NCBI GenBank assembly: GCA_021521415.1
Contig: JAIQDT010014624.1
Location: 21,001-85,000 of the forward strand
Origin: Bidens hawaiensis
Lineage: Eukaryota > Streptophyta > Magnoliopsida > Asterales > Asteraceae
Direction of reading: 5' to 3'
DNA length: 64,000 bases
This document shows, piece by piece, positions 24,010-34,910 of this stretch. Each line of letters begins with the position of its first letter. Within the stretch, counting starts at the first letter, position 1. The notes under the pieces are model-generated. The model was not told where the DNA came from and ran no database searches. It was given only the letters and a program-made list of their open reading frames with translations. The translations under genes and the position numbers were made by a program.

Positions 24010-26768
24010 ATGAGTCCAAAGCTTTCATCCTCCGGTATTGAGGATTTTGTGTCTCAGAATCTCCTTGCAAGTCCTGCGAATGAGATATGTATTTTTGGCA
24101 ACATCGATATCGCAAATCTTCGGTCTCGGGGTTGCTTTCCTGCTGGAACTGTTTTCAGACCTTTTGACGCCGCTCTTACTTCTTATTTTATTTCAAAAAC
24201 CTGGATCTGCTTTCCGTTTTTGCCGTTCAAAATCGGTTTTTCCTATCCGTTTCCTGCCTTTACCACCGAGTTCTTTTTCAGAACTGGTCTTAGTTATGCC
24301 CAAACCATGCCCATGGTTTGGAGGACTTTATTTGTTTTAGAGAAACTGATTGCTGACCATGCCCTAAATCTTACCCTATCGGAGCTTGCTTCTGTATATA
24401 ACCTTCGCTGCCATGGGTCTTCAAGACATCTTCTCAAAATTAAATCTGGTCGATCTCCATTGGTTTTGAAAAATACCCAGAATAACGACCAGTGGAAGAG
24501 ACAATATTTCTTTGTTAGGAGAGATTCTCTTCCACAGCCTGATACTCTTCCTTATCTCTGGGTTTCCAAAAGTAGAATACCGTATCTTGAATATATATCG
24601 ATATCTTTTGTGACTGATGTGTTTTCTTTTGTTTCTGCAGCTTTGAAGTTCTTTGAGATCGCTCCTCCCACCAGAGAAACCGAGGATAAGCTTGCCTCTT
24701 TCTTTCTCATTGACGAGGAAGAGAGAACGTCTCATTTCCAGTCAAGTTTCCAAGATCCGTCTTCGTCTGTGAGCTCCGTTATGTCTGGTAAGAAATATTC
24801 GAGATTTTATTACAATTTTTAAGGATCAGTGTATGCAAGTCTGCTTCTGCTTTTGCTCTTGAAGATATTGACAGCATGGTATCCACCCAAAGCACTATCA
24901 AGAAGGAGCATGTCCCCAGCTCTATTCCTCGACCCGAAGGCAGCCGCGCAAAGGGCTTTAAGAAGCGAAGAGTCAAGAGACCAGTGAATCCATTCCCGTG
25001 CACGATGTTGATTTCCACGATGCCATGAACAAGACTCGGCAGGGTTTTTTTTAATTTGTCATGATTTCTTATATCTTGAGGATAATTTATATTGAGGATC
25101 CATTATCCTTGCAGGGCCTCGAGTATCTCTCCTCCCGATTCGCCACTATGAGCCTCGAACTCCATGAAGCCAATACCCGCATCTCCGAACTAATGAAGAT
25201 AGGAGTCACCAAGACCAGTCTTCTTGATAAGAAGACCAAAGAGCTGGAAGAGGCGAAATTGGAGCTGTCATTGGCCAAGAGTTGGTCCATCAGGAGGCCG
25301 AGTGCTTGGTGAAGGTTGATGTTCGGTTTATTTGTACATATTTATTTGGGTTAACGTATTTGTTTTACTTGTTTATTTTAGGAAATTTGGTACTTCATAC
25401 ATGTTTATTGTGTTTTAAGTCACAGGTACTTAACGCGCTTAATTTGGACCTGTATGAGCATGGAATGAAGACCCGGGATGTCCAGCACGCTTACCGAGGC
25501 AGTTAAACAAAGTTGCTGAGAAAAGAGGCCCATCGCGTAGCGCGATGGGTGTTGAAGGTGGGGCATCGCGCTACACGATGCCCTATAATTTAGCCTGCGT
25601 TGACTTTTGGTCCATCGCGTAGCGCGATGGACCAGGAGAGTAGGCCATCGCGCTACACGATGGTCCCCAGAATCGTGAAAGTTAGGGTTTTATTATATAA
25701 CACGTTTGGACGACCCTAGAGGCCATTCTTCACCTTCCAGGTGATTTCCAGAACAGAAGAGCAAGTCCCGACCATCCCCAATCATCTCTAAGTGTCCTAC
25801 ATGGCCTACCAGATCATAACTGAGGCCCGAGAGATGCCGATGCGCGGCTAGTTTCTTCGAGTCATACCCGGGATGTAGAGTATTGTATCTTTCAGTTTTT
25901 CTCATGTATTTAGAATGAATTGATTGTAATGATCTTTGATTAATCTATGAGTATTGATGTCTAGTATTATTGTGCACTCAGTCAGTTTAGGTTTATTTCG
26001 ATCAGAACGATTATTGTGCCAGTTGCTATGATAATTTCTTATAGGATTGTTTTGACTAGTTGAATGTGATGAAGCATACGCTTTCCCTTAGTTGAGTCAC
26101 ACTGGCAGGGACTGTTTGATAACCAGTGCCGTGTGTTAGTAAGCGTTGATGCCTAAGGTTTGTCTAGTTAGTCAATCGGTGTTAATCAGTGATTGTTAAT
26201 CTGTTAAGTTGCATGAGTTTGCTGTTAGGTTAATTACTTGGATTCCCGGGTGTGATTTGTCTTTGTTAATTGATTGAACACGTGATTACTTGCTTGCTTG
26301 TTACAACATATAAACCAATTGCTAGTGTGATCAGCACTTTAATTGAATTACTTCATAAGTTTAGAAATTGATTTCACTTCACACTGACCACATACTCCTG
26401 GTGGATACGATACCTGACTTACCCTTGCTGCTTAGATTAATTAGGTTTTTGCATGACTCAAACGACGAGCATCAAAGGTTTATGAGGCTATGGAGGGGGA
26501 TAAAAAGTCTCTTGCTGTCTCCGTATTTTAATCCCGGCTCAAGATGGCTAAGGAGGCGAAGGATGTTGGTCTGGATACCCCCTTCTGGGATGTTGCTGGC
26601 TGGGAGAGGATACTGGCTGAACTTGATGGGGACACGGTGGAGGAAGCTAGTCCAAGCGGAGTGGAAAAGGTTGTGGAAGAGGCAGTGGATGTGGCGGCCA
26701 ACGGAGCGGTGAAGGTGGTTGGTGGTGAGGTGCAATTGGGCGATGATAGTGGTAAAGAAAAGGCTTGA
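24010..26768 (+). pseudogene. Antisense ORF of the Tat element (putative gypsy-type transposon protein), broken
   Basis: This lies on the strand opposite to gag-pol. It opens with an ATG at 24010; the frame at 23992 starts at a non-ATG codon. The first ~265 residues (FPAGTVFRPFDAALTSYF, TEFFFRTGLSYAQTMPMVWRTLF, WKRQYFFVRRDSLP) resemble the 'putative gypsy type transposon' domain (Transposase_28) seen in plant Tat elements. A GTAAG donor after MSG (24788) suggests splicing. Downstream pieces include a basic Lys/Arg-rich segment (about 24935-24985), a coiled coil (25110-25310, ELHEANTRISELMK, KTKELEEAKLELSLAKS) and an acidic tail (26544-26768). One-base frame changes near 24990 and 25285, a stop near 26532 and a solo LTR at 25514-26474 break it. 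Its function in the family is unknown to me. Confidence 0.75.
25514..26474 (+). mobile_element. Solo LTR inserted in the antisense ORF (961 bp)
   Basis: It starts TGCTGAGAAAAGAGGCCC and ends GACGAGCATCA. Flanks AAAGT (25509-25513) and AAGGT (26475-26479) match at 4 of 5. Joining across it restores a plausible reading frame of the antisense ORF (...LTEAVKQ then VYEAMEGDKK...), which supports insertion there. The right end resembles LTR ends of Athila/Tat-type elements. The left part holds four CATCGCG...CGATG palindromes (25532-25662). Confidence 0.7.
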
Positions 26769-28045
26769 GCCCAATTTTTTATGTTTGTGTTTGTGATGTT
26801 GGGTTGTAATGGTCTGTTGAACAATTTACTTTTTTCTGTCTTGAACACGTAACCTTAGGATAATAGGATACATGGGTGGAGGGATCTTGACTTTCCAAGA
26901 CGAAGCCCATGTTATCTTAACTTTTGAACATATGGCAATATTCGGGTGGAGGGATCTTAGCTTTTCAAGACGAAACCCAGGTGTTGCCTTTTAATTTCCT
27001 GCACTTATGGTTAATAATGATATAATCTTTTGGCTTTAAGTATTGTGTTTAGTAACTTGTAAATTTTTGTTGGAATGTCGTTTTAGTTTTCTGAAACAAG
27101 TTACTTCGAGGATAAGGTATCCTAAAAACATGCTTCTCGAACATTTTGAGAGTTATATATTTTTAACATTTTGAGAATAACGTATCCTGATCATAGAATG
27201 TTTCAACGTTAAGTTTTTAGAAAATATAATCAAAAGGATTATTAAGAAAAATATTTATAGGATAATGTATCCTTATGCCTTGTGTGAGTTATCACAATCA
27301 AACCAAAACATTATACCTTGAAGTATAAATCGAGTGATAAAACTAAGTGTAAAGAGTACCTTCGTGGAGATCATTTATAAATCTAATGGGCTTACATGCG
27401 ATGTCCTCAATAATTGATCTTTTTAAGTATCAAGCTTTTGGGATTTTGCCAAGTTAAAAACAACTCAGTAACCTTCTTAGATTTAGCGATCTATCAAAAC
27501 AAAGTTAGATAATTCTGGCGATAAAGCCCATTAACTGGCGATAAAGCCTTTTCACTGGCGACTAGGCCTTTACTTTAGAGACATGAAAATGTCTAGACTT
27601 GAGATAAAACTGGGGAAGGTCCCGGACGTACGGACATGATTATGCCAAAACTTTAGATAACACGAAAGTGTTATAAATCTTAGATAACATGAAAATGTTA
27701 TAAACCATTTGTGTGACACGTCTGCCACTTATCTTAAGGATTCGGTATATAGCCAACAGCAGACGGATTGTCAGCTGGTCTGGTCAGCTTGCCTCGAACT
27801 ATACCCAAATCATCGTGCGCTCCAGGCGTCGTTAGAAAGGTGAAAACCTATAAACCTTTTGAGATATCCGGGATATCATATTCGTGTGCCCCTGGCGTTC
27901 GTTGGAAAGGTTAAAACCTTTAAACCTTGAGAGATATCAGGGATATCATATTCGTTTGGGAGGTGATCAGCCTCTGACTGTTGTCGAGATAACATATCCT
28001 TAGGATAACTTTATCCTGAGGATACCAGCATACCGGTCAAGTATA
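26769..28045. other. Non-coding interior of the Tat element between antisense ORF and integrase
   Basis: No gene is seen. The stretch contains degenerate repeats: a GGGTGGAGGGATCTT block twice (about 26873 and 26945), ACTGGCGATAAAGCC-type units three times (27515-27570), and a ~75-bp unit ending GGGATATCATATTCGT twice (about 27825-27955). AGGATA/TATCCT motifs are frequent. Such repeats are common in the 3' part of Tat elements. Confidence 0.6.
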
Positions 28046-31000
28046 CTAACAAAAATATGCTTTGAGGTTGATAGCATTCCAAGCTCTTGGTATAGGAACA
28101 CCTTCCATAGTGATTAACCTGTAGGCCCCTTTTCCTGCTTCTGAATCAATCAGGTAAGGACCTTCCCACTTTGGAGCTAGCTTTCCATCTGCTGGGTTAG
28201 TGGTATTCTGGAATGCCTTTCTTAATTCCATATCTCCTATCTGGAACCTTCGAATAATGATATTCTTGTTGTAGGACTTGGCTATTCTTTGTTGGTACGC
28301 TGCCATTCTGATTCTAGTGAGATCCCTGAGTTCATCGATGGTATACAGGTCTTCGGTAAGATTTTGTTTGTTGGACTCAGTATCCTGGATGCTGGTTCTT
28401 GCTGTGAGGATCACCATCTCTGTAGGGATAACAGCTTCGGCCCCAAACACCAAGGAGAAAGGTGTTTATCCCGTTGCATTTTTCGAAGTGGTTCTATCAG
28501 TCCAAAGAACAAATGGTAGTTCTTCTGCCCATTTTCCTTTCTTGGATCCTAATTTCTTCTTCAGATTGTTGATGATGATCTTGTTGCTGGATTCTGCTTG
28601 ACCGTTAGCTTGAGGATGTACTGGAGTTGAAGTCACCATCCTGATTCCCCAACTTTCACAAAAATTGGTTATTCTACTACCGATGAACTGTGAGCCATTG
28701 TCACAAACAATCTCCGCTGGAATACCAAATCTTGTCAGGATGTTGCGTTTGATGAACGAGATCACATCCTTTTCTTTGACTTGAACGAATGCCTCTGCTT
28801 CAATCCATTTAGAGAAGTAATCTGTCATGGCCAGCATAAAGACCTTTCCGCCAGGAGCCTTGGGCAGCTTTCCCACAATATCCATTCCCCATTTCATAAA
28901 TGCCCACGGGGATATGATAGGATATAATGGTTCAGCTGGTTGATGCAATATGTTGCTATGTCTTTGGCAAGCGTCACACTTTTTGGAGAAATCCATTGCA
29001 TCTCTCTTCATTGTTGGCCATAAGTAATCTGTCCTTAGTATCTTGGATGCTAAGGCTCTACCCCCGGTGTGGTTTCCACAATCGCCTTCATGTATGTCTT
29101 TGAGAACTTCTTGTGCTTCTTGATATTCCAAGCATCTCAACTATGGACCTGCAAGTGATTTTCTATATAATACATTATTTAGGATAATATACCGGGTTAC
29201 CTTCATTTGGAATGCTCTGGGATTTTCTCCTTCTGGGATCTCATTATCCTGAAGATACCGTATTATGGGATTGGTCCAAGATGCTGGATTATCCTTAGAA
29301 TTTGAAGTTTCTAAGATTTCGAGGTTCTCCTTTGTTGCTAGAGTCAAAATACGCACGATAGGTATCTTGACATCTCCTGGTATCTTGAGAGCTGATGCCA
29401 AGTTTACTAATGCATCTGCTTCAGTGTTCTCTTCCCTTGGTACCTGCACTATGTCAAATGTTTCGAAACACATAGCTAATTGCTTAACTATTTCTAAATA
29501 TTTCACTAAGTTTTCTGCATTCGCTGCATAAGAGCCATTGAAATGGTTAGCTAATAACAAAGAATCAACGTAAACTTGAAGATACCTGACCTTCAAATCT
29601 TTAGCTAATTGCAAACCAGCTATTAAGGCCTCATATTCAGCCTCATTATTAGTAGCCTGAAATTCACAAGATATAGATAGAGGTATTATGTCCCCCTGTG
29701 GTGATTTTAGCAGGATACCTAGACCTGTTCCTCTTATGTTGGAGGCACCATCGGTATGCAAAGTCCAACTTTCCTTGACGTCCAATTGTTGAACCTCTTT
29801 CTCTACTTCCTCAAGTATATCCTGGCTAAAATCAGCCACAAAGTCGATAGGTGCCTGAGATTTGATGGCTGTTCTTGGCTCATACAAGATATCGTATGCA
29901 CTAAGTTTCATAGCCCATTTTACCATCCTACCTGACATTTCTGGTTTTCTCAAAACAGCTTTAATAGGATAGTTAGTTTTTACATGTATAGCATGAGTGT
30001 CAAAGTAGTGTCTTAGTTTAGTTGAAGCCATTATAAGTGCTAAAATTAACTTTTCAAGATAAGAATACCTGGATTCAGCATCTAGCGGACTTTTACTTAC
30101 ATAATATATTAGATGTTGTTGACCTTCATGATCCTTGACCAAGACGGCACTGATTGCACTCCTAGAAATGGCTAAGTACAGGGATAGAGGCTCACCATCA
30201 GCTGGCTTCATTAGAAGTGGTGCTGATGATAAGTATTCCTTCAGGGATACCAATGCCCTTTCTTGCTTTTCTCCCCATTCGAACTTTTGATTCTTCCTTA
30301 GGATATCATAGAATTCTTTACACTTCTCTGAAGATCTTGAGATGAATCTGTTGAGAGCAGCTATTCTTCTGGTCAATCTTTGGACATCTTTGACATTTCT
30401 TGGTGATTTGATATCCATGATAGCCTTGATCTGCTCTGGGCTTGCTTCTATTCCTCTTTTGGTGACCATGTATCCCAAGAATTTTCCTGCTTTGACCCCA
30501 AAGTGACACTTGGCTGGATTCAATTTCATGTTGTATTCATCCAGGATATCAAATGTTGTTGCCAAGTCTTTGAGATGATCCTCAGCCTTCTTCGACTTTA
30601 CCACCATGTCATCTATGTAGACTTCCATCGTGTCCCCCAGTTGGTCTTTGAACATCAAGTTGACGAGCCTTTGGTATGTTGCACCTGCATTTTTAAGTCC
30701 AAAAAGCATTGCAGTATAACAGTATATACCTGTGGGAGTCATGAAGGCCGTGTCTTCTTGATCTGAAGGCTCCATTTGAATCTGTTGAAATCCTGAGGAT
30801 GCGTCCATGAATGTTAGCAGCTCGTGGCCAGCAGTTGCATCCACCATTGAGTCAATGTGCGGGAGTGGGAATGGGTCTTTTGGACAGGCCTTATTCAGGT
30901 CTGTGAAGTCCACACACACTCTCCATTTTCCATTTTTCTTCTGGACAACAACTAGATTGGCCAACCATCTAGAATATTGGACTTCTCTTATCATCTTGGT

Positions 31001-31978
31001 TTTGAGCAGCTTCTGCACCTCTTCTTGTATGATAGCGTTTCTCTCAGGAGCAAACTTCCGTCGCTTTTGATGTACTGGCCTGAAAGATTTGTCTATACCA
31101 AGTTTATGAGTGATTATAGATTTAGATATACCTGTCATATCTTCATGTTTCCAGGCGAAGGTAGAAGCTCTTTTCTTTAGAAAGGATATCAATTCCATCT
31201 CAATATCCTCAGGAATACTTGTTCCTAACAATACTTTGACTTCAGTATCCTAAGGATCCAAAGATACTTCCTTTACATCCTGCTCTCTTGCTTGCAGGAC
31301 CTTCCCTGGTTGTTGTAATTGCTATGCTTGAGTAGGCTTTGTAGTCCACATCATTGATGAAGCATAACTTTCCTTGGCATCTTGCTGATCACTTTCAATT
31401 TTGATGACTCCCTAGGGACTTGGGAGTTTCACACACTGATGGTAGGTCGAGGGTACTGCCTTCATGTTGTGGATCCAGGGCCTACCTAAAATCACATTAC
31501 AACAAGATAAAGAGTCAATAACGCAAAAATTTTGTAGGGAGTTAGTTCCCTCAATATATATTGGAAGTTTGATCTCTCCCAAGGTGTTCTTGGTTTTGCC
31601 ACTGAATCCGACAAGAACTGAGGATTTCGGGATAATCTCTGTTTCTGGGATATCCATTTTCTTCAATGCATCCATTTAGATAATGTTTACAGAGCTTCCT
31701 ACATCAACGAGTATCCTGCGCACAAAACAGTTAGCTATACATAAAGTGATTACCAAACTGTCGTGGTTGGGGTCCACAAGGCCACATCTATCCTCCTCAT
31801 CGAAGGATATGATCCTTTGAGTTGTCAATGTGGAAGTACGGAGAGGTCTTTCTCCGTTGTCCATCTTCGTTTCTCTGGAATGTTTCTTGGCTGCTGAATA
31901 CGAGGTCCCACAGATGTCAGATCCTCCAGAGATAAAGGATACCACCTTAGCTCCGGGTGGTGGAGAAGGTGCCCTTTC
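28046..31978 (-). pseudogene. Tat-element pol (protease, RT, two RNase H domains, integrase), inactivated
   Basis: From about 31978 down to 28046 a single frame is interrupted mainly by stop codons (near 31676, 31412, 31250, 29141 and 28466). The protease triad region reads VDVGSSVNI where DTG or DSG is usual. RT has FTDLNKACPKDPFPLPHID, the YIDDMVV catalytic box and RNase H. The archaeal-type RNase H follows with LHTDGASNIRGTGLGILL, NNEAEYEALIAGL and VDSLLL. Integrase has the H-H-C-C finger (CDACQRHS) and D, D, E motifs ([27 protein letters not shown]). The pol core is otherwise well preserved, so inactivation looks recent. Intact proteins would copy and integrate the element. Confidence 0.92.
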
Positions 31979-31996
31979 AGGTATCTTGACAGGATC

Positions 31997-33756
31997 CTAA
32001 CTCTTGTTCTTATTTCTTCCAAATAGTTCCTTTAGGTGTCCCTTACTGAGAAGGTACCCTATCTCCTTCCAGAGTGCTATACAATCGTCTGTCCGATGGC
32101 CAAAATCTTCATGGAATGCACACCACCTTGACTTGTCTTTGTTTGATCCGAGCTTCTCATTTTTCTTAGGCCATCTAGCCTTGTCACCTAGATCCTGCAT
32201 GGCACAAATTACACCACCAATATCTAGGTTAAAGTAATATTCGGATATTTTAGGATATTCTTCGTCATCTTCGTCTTCTTCCACAACGTTAATCTTGGGA
32301 TTATCCTGCTTGGAATAAGGCTTTGGCCTAAAGAACTTTTGGGGAGAGTCTGATTTACTGTTGGTAGACTCGTACTTTGGGATAACCAAACCTCCATGAG
32401 CCTTCTTATCATCTTCCAGCCGAATGTATCTCAACGCCCTGTTTTTGACTTCATCAAGATTCCTGCATGGAGTCATGACGAGGTCGTCGTAGAAAGGAGA
32501 ATCCTTCCTAAGTCCAATCTTGAAGGCTTCAACAGCAGCTGCCATATCAAGGTTGGGGATTTCCAAAGCTTCCCTGCTAAATCTGATTATGTAATCCCAT
32601 AGGGATTCATGGTTATGCTGAACAATTCTATATAAATCACCTGTGATTTTCTCAAAGATCTACTACAAGAGAATTGATTATTAAACAAGTTAATTAAATG
32701 AGCAAAGGAAGTGATTGTATTGGAAGGAATACTTAATAACCATTTGAGGGCCGGCCCTGTTAGTGTTGAACCAAACCTTTTACATAGACAGGCTTCTTTG
32801 ATTTCTGCGAGGATAGGGCTGACCTCCATCCTTTCTCTGTATTGAGCTACATGCTCCTCAGGATCCATAGTGCTGTCATAAAGTTTCATGTTGGGCGTTT
32901 ATAATTTCCTGGGGATCTCCAAGTCGCATATGGGCCAAGTGAACCTGGAAAGTTTGTGACTGCCCGTTGGAACTTCAGCTATGGGACGGATTATCCCGGG
33001 GATACTGGAAATCATATCTTTCATCTTCTGTAATTCCCTGGCTATATCGGGGGATAACCCCTTGTCCTGCATAGATCCATGGTTAGTGTATAAATTAGAA
33101 TTAAGTAAACTGTTACCAGGATCTTGGTTAGGTCTCTGGTATCCTGAGCTTGGGTGGTTAATTCCTCCATTGATGGTATTCCCAAGATAAAGCGGTGCCT
33201 GCAAAAGGGATGTCATCTCCAACATGCACTTTCGAGGATATCATAGGGGATCCTGATGAGAATATGCCGGCAGGCACGGTTGGGCGAGGCCGCATGTTGA
33301 TGGAACCTGGCCTCGTTGGTCTGAGTAACTCCGAGGATACCGAAGGAAAAGATCCCCAGTATCCTGATTGCTGCTGCGATGGAATTCTTGGTGATGGTGT
33401 CCCAAGGATCCGGGATTCTGAAGGATAGAAGATCCTGGAGAATCAAAATCAAGGACCCTGGGCATGATTGGAGTGGCCTCCTGCTCTGGTTTCTTTTTGA
33501 TTCCTTCAATCTCCTTGAATAGCATTGAGTTGGTCTTCTCTTGCTGCTCCATGTGCGTTTTAACCTGTTTCATCAAAGAAAAAATATCGTTGTTAGATAT
33601 AACCGGTTCTACCCGTGTAGAGGATCCCGCGAATGGTGGAAGTTCTCCTCTGGGCTGAGTATTTTTCTTCGGCGGTGGTGGAGGTCCTGGGTTGACACTT
33701 GAAGCAGTAGTGACCACTGGAGCAAAGATTGAACTGGTTTTTGGTTGTGAGACCAT
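31997..33756 (-). pseudogene. Tat-element gag, inactivated
   Basis: A true ATG at 33756 (MVSQPKTSSIF) lies about 58 bases after the primer site. The N-terminal part is Pro-rich, then coiled (FSLMKQVKTHMEQQEK). The capsid core is at 32587-32930 (TMDPEEHVAQYRERME, ACLCKRFGSTLTGPALKWL, FNNQFSCSR) and 32400-32566 (AAVEAFKIGLRKDSPFYDDL). A knuckle-like ...WCAFHEDFGHRTDDC (about 32095) is partial. Stops at about 33241 and 32899 and a frame shift near 32645 inactivate it. Downstream it is in frame with pol, consistent with one polyprotein originally. Confidence 0.85.
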
Positions 33757-33813
33757 TGTAAAGAGAATGAAGGTGAATGAAATAAACGGATTTAATGGAT
33801 TAAAGCACCGTTG

Positions 33814-33831
33814 GCCCCACGGTGGGCGCCA
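33814..33831 (-). other. Primer-binding site for tRNA-Lys(CTT)
   Basis: The plus strand reads CCCCACGGTGGGCGCCA just before the LTR edge at 33835. This is the 3' end of tRNA-Lys(CTT) plus CCA, so the minus strand can pair with that tRNA. The same CCCCACGGTGGGCG occurs at the 3' end of the tRNA-like gene at 54936-55007 in this window. Confidence 0.9.
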
Positions 33832-33834
33832 AAT

Positions 33835-34423
33835 TGTTTTGGTCAAAAATTAACAACAATGATTTCGTAACCAAATTAGTAATCGGGACTAGGTGCTTGT
33901 ATGAAATGAACGTAAAAGTACTTGAACACAAGGATTTGTTGCCAGGAAAAAACCCGTTATCCTTAGGATAACAAGCAAAAAATCCCGGGTGGTGAAAACT
34001 ATCACTACCGGTTTATTAATAACAAAGGCGATTATAATTGTGGAGCTCAAACTTGATCGTGAAAGAGTGCGAGTACTAGTAAGTTCTCGAGTGCTAAAGT
34101 GTGTGTTTTATGATACGTTTTGTGCTCTATTTATACAAAAATAAAACTAACTAGAATTCCTATATTTAAGGAAACTACATAATTATTCCAATTAGCCGTT
34201 AGCCCTTCAATTAGCACGTTTCCTTTCTTGTCACGCTTTATTAACTGAAAGTGCGAGTCTTTAGGAGATCACAATAACAATCTTTGACCTGGTAAATGTA
34301 GAAAGAAGCAAAAATCGTGTTATATATAATGTAATCAGGATACTGGTTACCTCTAAGGATACCGCATCCCAAATCGGCTCTGAATAATGTTTGCTGATGA
34401 TACTGAAAATCCGTGCCCTAACA
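33835..34423 (-). repeat. 5' LTR of the Tat element
   Basis: This 589-bp LTR matches 23183-23778 and ends CCCTAACA before the TAAAG target duplication. It carries a CGTTATCCTTAGGATAACAA palindrome near 33954-33973, shared with the 3' LTR and the left arm of the inverted duplication. Confidence 0.9.
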
Positions 34424-34714
34424 TAAAGGTCTAAAAATGTTTTGTTCGTAAACGAATACGGGTTTGGAAAATCCAAAATGTTACACTACTCACCTGCGTG
34501 CATACTAAAAGTCAGCTACGCTGAGTGAGTTTTAGTTAATCAATTAACATACAATACATTCACGTCCATACTTATACGCGTCCGAAGATACGTATTTCAT
34601 ACTTTACTTACTATTACTCATTCATATGTATACTTTACGTGCATACGTACGTATTTACACACCTTCCTTACTACTTTCCTAAGGTATACCGTAAACTACT
34701 CTACTTCTACTATC

Positions 34715-34910
34715 TCGGATATTATCAGGGTCCAGTCCCTCTATCTCAGATATTTTTAGGGTCTGATCCCTCCTCTCAGATATTAATAGGGTTCGGTCCC
34801 TCTAATCTCAGATATTATGAGGGTCTGGTCCCTACTATCTCAGATATTATTAGGGTATGGTCCCTTCTATCGCAATCTCAGATATTATTAGGGTCTGATC
34901 CCTTTGTCTC
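34715..34910. repeat. Minisatellite in solo LTR copy A (~33-bp unit, about 6 copies)
   Basis: Degenerate direct repeats of the form TCTCAGATATTATTAGGGTC plus TGGTCCCT-like sequence. It lies in the part of the LTR that corresponds to the different minisatellite of copy B at 39020-39410. Confidence 0.8.

Larger units (their letters stand above)
23183..34423 (-). mobile_element. Tat-clade (Retand/Ogre-like) Ty3/gypsy retrotransposon, 11.2 kb
   Basis: LTRs at 23183-23778 and 33835-34423 start TGTTTTGGTC and end CTAACA in plus-strand reading. TAAAG flanks both sides (23178-23182 and 34424-34428). On the minus strand gag, protease, RT, RNase H, an extra archaeal-type RNase H and integrase follow in order. 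An antisense ORF lies between integrase and the 3' LTR. The second RNase H defines the Tat clade (established knowledge). LTRs differ by roughly 3-4 percent in the part I compared by eye, so the insertion is moderately young. Several stop codons inactivate it. Confidence 0.92.
12154..34485. mobile_element. Second solo LTR (TGTCACACCCC...ATGTTACA), split by two retrotransposons
   Basis: It starts TGTCACACCCCAACC at 12154 and ends AAAATGTTACA at 34485, bounded by CTACT at 12149-12153 and 34486-34490, a perfect 5-bp TSD inside solo LTR copy A. Its own sequence survives as 12154-about 13740, 23122-23182 and 34429-34485, about 1.7 kb in all. Orientation is uncertain: the minus strand would start TGTAACATTTTGG and end GGGGTGTGACA. 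No coding frame here is credible. Confidence 0.75.
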
